NCBI GenBank assembly: GCA_903830015.1
Contig: CAIKSH010000195.1
Span: 1-10,475, forward strand
Direction: 5' to 3'
Length of the DNA: 10,475 nt
DNA from: an uncultured Solirubrobacterales bacterium
GTDB taxonomy: Bacteria > Actinomycetota > Thermoleophilia > Solirubrobacterales > Solirubrobacteraceae
Below, piece by piece: positions 6,696 through 10,475 of this stretch (positions are counted from its first letter, which is position 1; the number at the start of each line of letters is the position of its first letter). The notes below the pieces were generated by a model, which saw nothing but the letters and a program-made list of their open reading frames with translations, was not told where the DNA came from and made no database searches. The translations under genes were made by a program, and so were the position numbers.

Positions 6696-6724
6696 CGGGT
6701 CCACCCAAACGACAGGGGAGACCC

Positions 6725-7393
6725 ATGCGCACCGACCTGCAGCAGTACACCGAGACCACCTCGACCGACGACTTCGTCCTCCAGAACTCCAAGCTCCTGA
6801 AGGTGCGCCTCTCCGAGGGCGAGATCCAGGCCAAGCGCGGCTCGATGGTTGCCTACCAGGGCGACGTGAACTTCGAGCACGCCGGATCGGGCGGGATCGG
6901 CCGCATGATCAAGAAGGCGGCGACCGGCGAGGGAACGACGCTGATGAAGATGGCCGGCACCGGTGAGGTCTTCCTGGCCGACACCGCCCAGGACATCCAC
7001 CTCCTCTACCTCGAGGGCGAGACGATTACCGTCAACGGCCCCAACCTGCTGGCCTTCGACGCCGACATCGACTGGGACATCACCACCGTCGCCGGCGGGG
7101 CGGCCGGACTTATGTCCGGCGGCCTGTTCAACACCTCGCTGACCGGCACCGGCTTCGTGGCGATCCTCTCCGACGGGCCCCCGGTGATGCTCGACGTCGG
7201 CTCGGCGGCGACCTTCGCCGACGCCCAGGCGGCGATCACCTGGTCGGCCGGCGTAACCGCCTCCCTGAAGACCCAGGTGAGCGCCAAGGCGCTGATCGGG
7301 CGATCCTCGGGCGAGGAGTTCCAGATGGCCTTCACCGGCGAAGGCTGGGTCCTGGTGCAGCCCTCCGAGGGGCGCCCGGTAATGCCGGTCTGA
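6725..7393 (+). CDS. AIM24-family protein (DUF124)
   Basis: 222 residues, the usual size for the bacterial AIM24/TIGR00266-like family. These proteins form a beta-rich fold with internal repeats; the yeast namesake is a mitochondrial inner-membrane organisation factor, while bacterial roles are not settled. Family features: an N-terminal KLLKVRLSEGEIQAKRGSMVAYQGDV strand pair (about 23-48), glycine-rich turns (GSGGIGR 54-60), the GTGEVFLAD strand (78-86), LNG-like TITVNGPNLLAFDADIDWDI (100-119), then GLFNTSLTGTGFVAIL (133-148) and a C-terminal repeat ending in FQMAFTGEGWVLVQP (199-213). No signal peptide or membrane span is seen, so it is probably cytoplasmic or peripheral. The start is ATG 6725 with a strong GGGGAG site. 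It has its own promoter and is probably monocistronic, since the HxlR gene has its own control region. Confidence 0.9.
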   Translation: MRTDLQQYTETTSTDDFVLQNSKLLKVRLSEGEIQAKRGSMVAYQGDVNFEHAGSGGIGRMIKKAATGEGTTLMKMAGTGEVFLADTAQDIHLLYLEGETITVNGPNLLAFDADIDWDITTVAGGAAGLMSGGLFNTSLTGTGFVAILSDGPPVMLDVGSAATFADAQAAITWSAGVTASLKTQVSAKALIGRSSGEEFQMAFTGEGWVLVQPSEGRPVMPV

Positions 7394-7419
7394 CCACCGG
7401 CCCCGCGGCCCCCTTTACT

Positions 7420-7435
7420 TCACTTGGTAAAGTGA
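7420..7435. promoter_or_regulatory. 16-bp palindromic operator at the HxlR gene start
   Basis: TCACTT and AAGTGA form a perfect 6-bp inverted repeat around GGTA, in a stretch visibly AT-richer than its surroundings. It ends five bases before the GTG start of the HxlR gene and overlaps a -10-like TAAAGT (7428-7433). HxlR proteins are dimeric winged-helix regulators that commonly bind such repeats at their own or neighbouring promoters, so autoregulation is the simplest reading. The half-sites are visible; binding is inferred. Confidence 0.6.
7428..7433 (+). promoter_or_regulatory. Candidate -10 element of a leaderless HxlR transcript
   Basis: TAAAGT fits the TAnnnT pattern and lies seven bases from the GTG at 7440, so transcription would start at or next to the start codon. 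No -35 match is present 16-18 bases upstream, where the sequence is GC-rich. The lack of room for a ribosome site outside the palindrome supports a leaderless message. Confidence 0.4.
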
Positions 7436-7439
7436 TGGG

Positions 7440-7775
7440 GTGTCCGCCAACGACGACTGTCCCGTCTGCCGTACCGCCAACATCGTCTGCACGAAGTGGA
7501 CGGTCCTCATCATCCGTGACCTCGAGGGTGGCTGCGCGCGGTTCTGCGAGCTCGAGCGCTCGCTCGAGGGCATCAGCCCGAGGACCCTCTCCCTGCGCCT
7601 TCGCGATCTCGAGAAGGAAGGGATCGTCGAGCGGCGCCAGTACCCGGAACTTCCGCCCCGGGTGGAGTATGCGCTGACCGACAAGGGGCGCGACCTGCTG
7701 CCCCTCGTCGAGGAGATGCGCTGCTTCGGCGACCGCTGGCTGACCGACGGCGCCAGCGCCGCGGTTCCCGCCTGA
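7440..7775 (+). CDS. HxlR-family winged-helix regulator, cysteine-rich
   Basis: 111 residues, normal for HxlR proteins. The family signature runs the whole length: CPVCRTANIVCTKWTVLII (7-25), the ELERSLEGISPRTLSLRLRDLEKEGIVERR recognition helix and wing (37-66), PPRVEYALTDKGRDLLPL (72-89) and a C-terminal dimer helix. It is a cytoplasmic DNA-binding dimer. Cys7 is the conserved position used for thiol sensing in YodB-type members. This protein has five more: Cys10 (making C-x2-C), Cys17, Cys32, Cys36 and Cys95, which is unusually many. Redox, electrophile or metal sensing is therefore plausible but not shown. GTG 7440 was chosen because it starts just before the conserved CPV; an ATG at 7435 is in another frame. 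The regulator's targets beyond its own operator are unknown. Confidence 0.93.
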   Translation: MSANDDCPVCRTANIVCTKWTVLIIRDLEGGCARFCELERSLEGISPRTLSLRLRDLEKEGIVERRQYPELPPRVEYALTDKGRDLLPLVEEMRCFGDRWLTDGASAAVPA

Positions 7776-7791
7776 GGGAAGGCCCGGAAGC

Positions 7792-7818
7792 CAAACCTGC
7801 GCGCCGGTGCGGGGTTTG
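7792..7818. repeat. Hairpin-forming inverted repeat between the HxlR and amidase genes
   Basis: CAAACC...GGTTTG arms continue inward through a GC-rich stem, about 11 pairs including two G-T wobbles and one bulged G, closing on a GCCG loop. It lies 16 bases after the HxlR stop and 23 bases before the amidase ATG. No U-run follows, so it is a weak terminator candidate. It could instead be a leader hairpin or an operator for the amidase gene. Confidence 0.45.
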
Positions 7819-7841
7819 CTGCCAGCATCGTGGCAAGCGTC

Positions 7842-9539
7842 ATGGAAGAAGCCCCCGAGGAAAACGACCCGCCGGCGAGCCGGCTGACCCGCCGCCGGGC
7901 GCTGGCCCTGGGCGCCGTCTCGTCGGCCGCCCTGGTCCTGAGGCCGCTGGCCTCCCCGGCCGGAGCGGCGGCCGCCGACGGCACCGAGGCGTTCACCCTC
8001 CGGGTTCCCGCCGGCGCCTTCGGCCCGGGGTCAGTCAGCCGGACGATCGTGCCCGGCCGCGGTTTCTCGCTGGTCGGCCTGCTCGACCCGGGCCGCCATC
8101 CGGCGGTCGAGGTGCGGGCCCGCCGGGCCGGCGGCCAGTGGAGCCGCTGGGCACCGATGCGCGAAAGCGCCGACCACGCGCCGGACGGCGGCGGCCGGCC
8201 GCAGGCCTCCGAGCCGGTCTGGACCGGCCCCTGCGACGAGCTTCAGCTGCGCGCGGCGGCTCGCCCGGTTGGCGGGCTCCGCCTCCAGTTCGTCCAGGTG
8301 CCGCCCGGCGCCGGGGCCCGCGCGGCCAGCGCCCCGCCGGTCCGGGTCTCCCAGTCGCAGCCCGCGATCGTCTCCCGGGCGGCGTGGGGAGCGGCCAGCG
8401 TGCCGCCGCGGACGCGGCCTTCCTACGGGCAGGTGGCGATGGCCTTCGTCCACCACACCGAGGGCGTCAACGACTACTCGGCCGCGCAGTCGGCGTCGAT
8501 CGTGCTGGCCATCGCCCGCTACCACCGCGACGGCCGCGGCTGGAACGACATCGGCTACAACTTCCTCGTCGACCGCTACGGCCGGATCTTCGAGGGCCGG
8601 GCCGGCGGCGTGACGATGCCGGTCATCGGCGCCCAGGCCGGAGGCTGGAACAGCGTCTCGACCGGCGTGGCCATCCTCGGCTCGTTCACCGGCACGCCGC
8701 CACCGAAGGCGGCGGTCGAAGCCGTCGGCGCGCTCCTGGGCTGGAAGCTCGCGCTCCACGCGGTGCCGGCCACCGGCACGATCGAGATCGTCTCGGGCGG
8801 CGGCGCCGACAACCGCTGGCCGGCCGGGCGCCGGGTCACCTTCCAGCGCATCAGCGGCCACCGGGACGGCTGCAGCACCGACTGCCCCGGCAACCGCCTC
8901 TACGCGCAGCTGCCCGATGTCCGCCGGCTCGCCACCCGGCAGGGCGAGCTGACGCCGCCCGAGGCCTACGTGACCCTGGTCGGCCCCTCGGTCGTCGAGG
9001 GGGGGAAGGCCGGCCGGCTGCGCGGCGCGGTGACCAACGGCGACAAGACGGCCCGGCCCCGCGAGAAGGTGGCCGTCGAGGTCCAGCTCGCCGGCGGCCG
9101 GTGGCGGACGGTGGCCACCGTCACCACCGACGCCGACGGCACCTGGAGCCACCGCGTGATCGTCCGCTCGAGCGTGGTACTGCGCGCCAGTGCCGCGGGC
9201 GTGGAGTCCTCGCCGGTAACCGTCGAGGTCAAGCCGAAGCTGAGCGCCTCGGTAACTCCCACCCAGGTGGCGGCCGGGGGAACGTTCCAGGTGACCGGCG
9301 AAGCCCGGCCGGAGGGACCGGTCGAGATCCTCGTCGAGCGGCGGGGCGCTTCGCGCTGGGCCCGCGCTTCGCTGCGGACCGTCCGGGCTCGCCCGAAGTT
9401 CTCCGCCTCGGTCAAGCTGGCCGTCGCCGGAAGCTATCGCGTCACGGTGCGGGCCACGCGGGGGTCGCGGACGACTTCGGCCACCCCCGTGCGGGTGGAG
9501 GCATCTCGGCCCCCGGCCGCGGCCGCGCCCCCCGGCTGA
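7842..9539 (+). CDS. Tat-exported PGRP-type N-acetylmuramoyl-L-alanine amidase
   Basis: 565 residues from ATG 7842; an in-frame GTG at 7830 would add four. Neither has a clear ribosome site. The N-terminus is a Tat signal: three Arg (17-19) in LTRRRALALGA, a hydrophobic stretch, then Ala-rich cleavage sites near 39-46. Residues about 48-160 are the beta-rich N-terminal domain seen in actinobacterial amidases. Residues about 173-365 are the amidase_2/PGRP domain: VSRAAWGA, FVHHTEG (zinc His at 204/205), YHRDGRGWNDIGYNFLVDRYGRIFEGR, and SGHRDGCSTDCPG (His340 and Cys348 as zinc ligands). All expected ligands are present, so it is probably active, cutting the bond between muramic acid and L-alanine. 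Residues about 375-463 and 464-553 are two beta-sandwich modules, followed by a Pro/Ala tail. It is a cell-wall enzyme in remodelling, division or defence. Confidence 0.93.
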   Translation: MEEAPEENDPPASRLTRRRALALGAVSSAALVLRPLASPAGAAAADGTEAFTLRVPAGAFGPGSVSRTIVPGRGFSLVGLLDPGRHPAVEVRARRAGGQWSRWAPMRESADHAPDGGGRPQASEPVWTGPCDELQLRAAARPVGGLRLQFVQVPPGAGARAASAPPVRVSQSQPAIVSRAAWGAASVPPRTRPSYGQVAMAFVHHTEGVNDYSAAQSASIVLAIARYHRDGRGWNDIGYNFLVDRYGRIFEGRAGGVTMPVIGAQAGGWNSVSTGVAILGSFTGTPPPKAAVEAVGALLGWKLALHAVPATGTIEIVSGGGADNRWPAGRRVTFQRISGHRDGCSTDCPGNRLYAQLPDVRRLATRQGELTPPEAYVTLVGPSVVEGGKAGRLRGAVTNGDKTARPREKVAVEVQLAGGRWRTVATVTTDADGTWSHRVIVRSSVVLRASAAGVESSPVTVEVKPKLSASVTPTQVAAGGTFQVTGEARPEGPVEILVERRGASRWARASLRTVRARPKFSASVKLAVAGSYRVTVRATRGSRTTSATPVRVEASRPPAAAAPPG

Positions 9540-9541
9540 GC

Positions 9542-9703
9542 TCAGGCGCCGCCGAGCAGGACGGCAGCGGCGAGGACGCCGATTGCCGCGAGCGCGACGT
9601 CGAGGCCACGCTTGCGGGAGGCGGTCATCGCCTGCCGAAAGCGCGAGACGATCAGGACCCGGCTACCGGTCACGGCCGCACCGGCCGCCATTGCCCCTGC
9701 CAT
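9542..9703 (-). CDS. Likely small single-span membrane protein
   Basis: 53 residues from the ATG at 9703, or 49 from the ATG at 9691, which has an AGGGG two bases before it. A third ATG at 9631, preceded by GGCAGG, would give 28 residues. The C-terminal part is a basic patch (TASRKRGLD, about 27-35) followed by an uncharged helix rich in Ala, Leu, Val and Gly (36-53), which fits a tail-anchored or N-in membrane segment. The stop falls 2 bp from the amidase stop on the other strand, in keeping with the tail-to-tail packing of other genes here. It lies 49 bp downstream of the YibE/F gene in the same direction, so co-transcription is possible. No family recognised; GC-rich DNA can produce such frames by chance, so support is moderate. 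Confidence 0.45.
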   Translation of the reverse strand: MAGAMAAGAAVTGSRVLIVSRFRQAMTASRKRGLDVALAAIGVLAAAVLLGGA

Positions 9704-9752
9704 GCATTGCGCACACACAGGACCATTGTGGCAGCCCTGAGGGCGCGGGGTA

Positions 9753-10475
9753 TCAGTGCGCGTGCGAGTGGGTTTCCGGTATCGCGGCCGGCGGCACCCG
9801 GACGGCGAGCACGGCGGTGAGGAAGGTGGTCAGCGGCACGCTGGCCATCAGCGCGGTCGCACCGATGATCGTGGCCACCAGCGGCTCGGCCAGCAGCTGG
9901 CCGTTCAGGGCGTCGGTCACGCCCACGTCGGCCGCCTCGAGGACCAGCAGCAGGGGCAGCAGCGTGCCGACGTAGGCCATTACCAGCGTGTGGATCGTCG
10001 CCGCGAGGTGGTCGCGCCCCACGGTGAATCCCTCACGGAACAGGCCCCGCACACCCAGGGCCGGGTTGGCCCGGCGCAGGGCCATCACCGCCGAAGCCTG
10101 GGTTACTGCCGTGTCGGTGAGAACGCCGAGCGCGCCGACCACCATCCCGGCCAGGATGATCCCGCGCAGCGAGATGCCCTGGACGCCGGCCTGGCTCAGA
10201 ACCTGGAAGTACTCGCCGCCCCGGCCGTCCAGGCCGGTCCACGCCAGGGCAGCGGTGCCCAGCAGGGTGGCAAGGAGCAGGCAGGCGGCGATCGCGGTTG
10301 CTGCCGAGAGGCTTTGGGCGCTTATGCCGTAGGCCAGCCCGAGGGTTACGAACATGACCAGCATCGAGGCGACCACCGAAACGAGCACCGGCGACTCCCC
10401 GGCCAGGATGGCGGGGACCAGGAAGGCGGTGATGATCACAACGCTGACCAGCAGGCCGACGACGGCGAAGAAACC
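9753..10475 (-). CDS. YibE/F-family integral membrane protein, C-terminal 240 residues
   Basis: The frame is open through the right edge, so the gene starts beyond the window; GTG 10439 is internal and cuts a membrane helix. About six or seven hydrophobic segments are visible. The family signature sits in the middle: GISLRGIILAGMVVGALGVLTDTAVTQASAV, followed by ALRRANPALGVRGLFREGFTVGRDHLAATIHTLVMAYVGTLLPLLLVL. Conserved charged and polar residues within membrane segments (TDTAVTQAS, GRDH) suggest a transporter or channel; the function of YibE/F proteins has not been established. The last eight residues read ETHSHAH, a His-rich tail that may bind metal. Full-length members carry an additional N-terminal part not visible here. 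The promoter is outside the window. Confidence 0.9.
   Translation of the reverse strand, partial: GFFAVVGLLVSVVIITAFLVPAILAGESPVLVSVVASMLVMFVTLGLAYGISAQSLSAATAIAACLLLATLLGTAALAWTGLDGRGGEYFQVLSQAGVQGISLRGIILAGMVVGALGVLTDTAVTQASAVMALRRANPALGVRGLFREGFTVGRDHLAATIHTLVMAYVGTLLPLLLVLEAADVGVTDALNGQLLAEPLVATIIGATALMASVPLTTFLTAVLAVRVPPAAIPETHSHAH

Noticed and set aside
5524..6834. Long open frame of over 400 codons antisense to the sigma factor gene
   Set aside because: It mirrors the codon pattern of rpoD in high-GC DNA, has a low-complexity Leu/Gly/Asp/Val composition, and matches no family; the sense strand is an unmistakable sigma factor.
8031..9152. Long antisense open frame within the amidase gene
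   Set aside because: Composition is Gly/Ala/Arg/Asp-rich without motifs, as expected for the complement of a GC-rich coding region; the amidase zinc ligands are all on the plus strand.
1..10475. Defence system, prophage, transposon, CRISPR array or structural RNA
   Set aside because: No transposase, integrase, phage, Cas or toxin-antitoxin motifs, no regularly spaced repeats, and no tRNA or rRNA sequence were seen; base composition is even throughout apart from short regulatory spacers.

Overview
This is a high-GC, tightly packed chromosomal window. The gene set points to a deep-branching actinobacterium, most likely Thermoleophilia (Solirubrobacterales-like). The clues are a short primary sigma factor with an 'ENQSLKKL' C-terminus, a MerR regulator with a DICT sensor, an actinobacterial Tat-exported PGRP amidase, GTG starts and few clear Shine-Dalgarno sequences. 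The placement is inferred from protein style, not from a search. I see no IS elements, phage genes, CRISPR arrays, tRNAs or rRNAs.

Left part (1-3013). The 3' end of glpX (class II fructose-1,6-bisphosphatase) runs into the window and overlaps, tail to tail, a two-gene minus-strand unit. That unit is an atypical-SDR NAD(P)-binding protein followed, with a GTGA overlap, by a membrane-anchored protein of unknown function. Divergent from it is a MerR-HTH/DICT regulator, the obvious candidate controller of the pair across a 102-bp spacer.

Middle part (3010-5520). A second minus-strand unit reads: small disordered basic protein, then secreted RlpA-like double-psi beta-barrel protein, then MoeA (molybdopterin molybdotransferase). 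The genes overlap at CTGA and ATGA junctions, so the three are probably translationally coupled. The rlpA-like gene has no ATG, GTG or TTG codon placed to include its signal peptide. moeA and the MerR gene end on one shared palindromic CTAG. A 281-bp GC-rich spacer then leads to the plus-strand primary sigma factor.

Right part (5521-9539). Four plus-strand genes follow: primary sigma factor (rpoD/sigA), an AIM24-family protein with a recognisable promoter, a cysteine-rich HxlR-type regulator whose 16-bp palindromic operator abuts a probably leaderless GTG start, and a Tat-exported PGRP/amidase_2 cell-wall hydrolase with two C-terminal beta-sandwich repeats.

Right edge (9542-10475). On the minus strand lie the C-terminal part of a YibE/F-family membrane protein with a His-containing tail and, just downstream, a likely 53-residue single-span membrane protein. 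All three convergent junctions overlap or sit within 2 bp of each other. I found no convincing intrinsic terminator.

Most genes are core or housekeeping genes. The points most worth following up are the missing conventional start of the rlpA-like gene, the leaderless, self-operated HxlR gene, the DICT regulator with its SDR/membrane-protein pair, and the small membrane protein. I do not see clear evidence of a wholly new multi-gene system.
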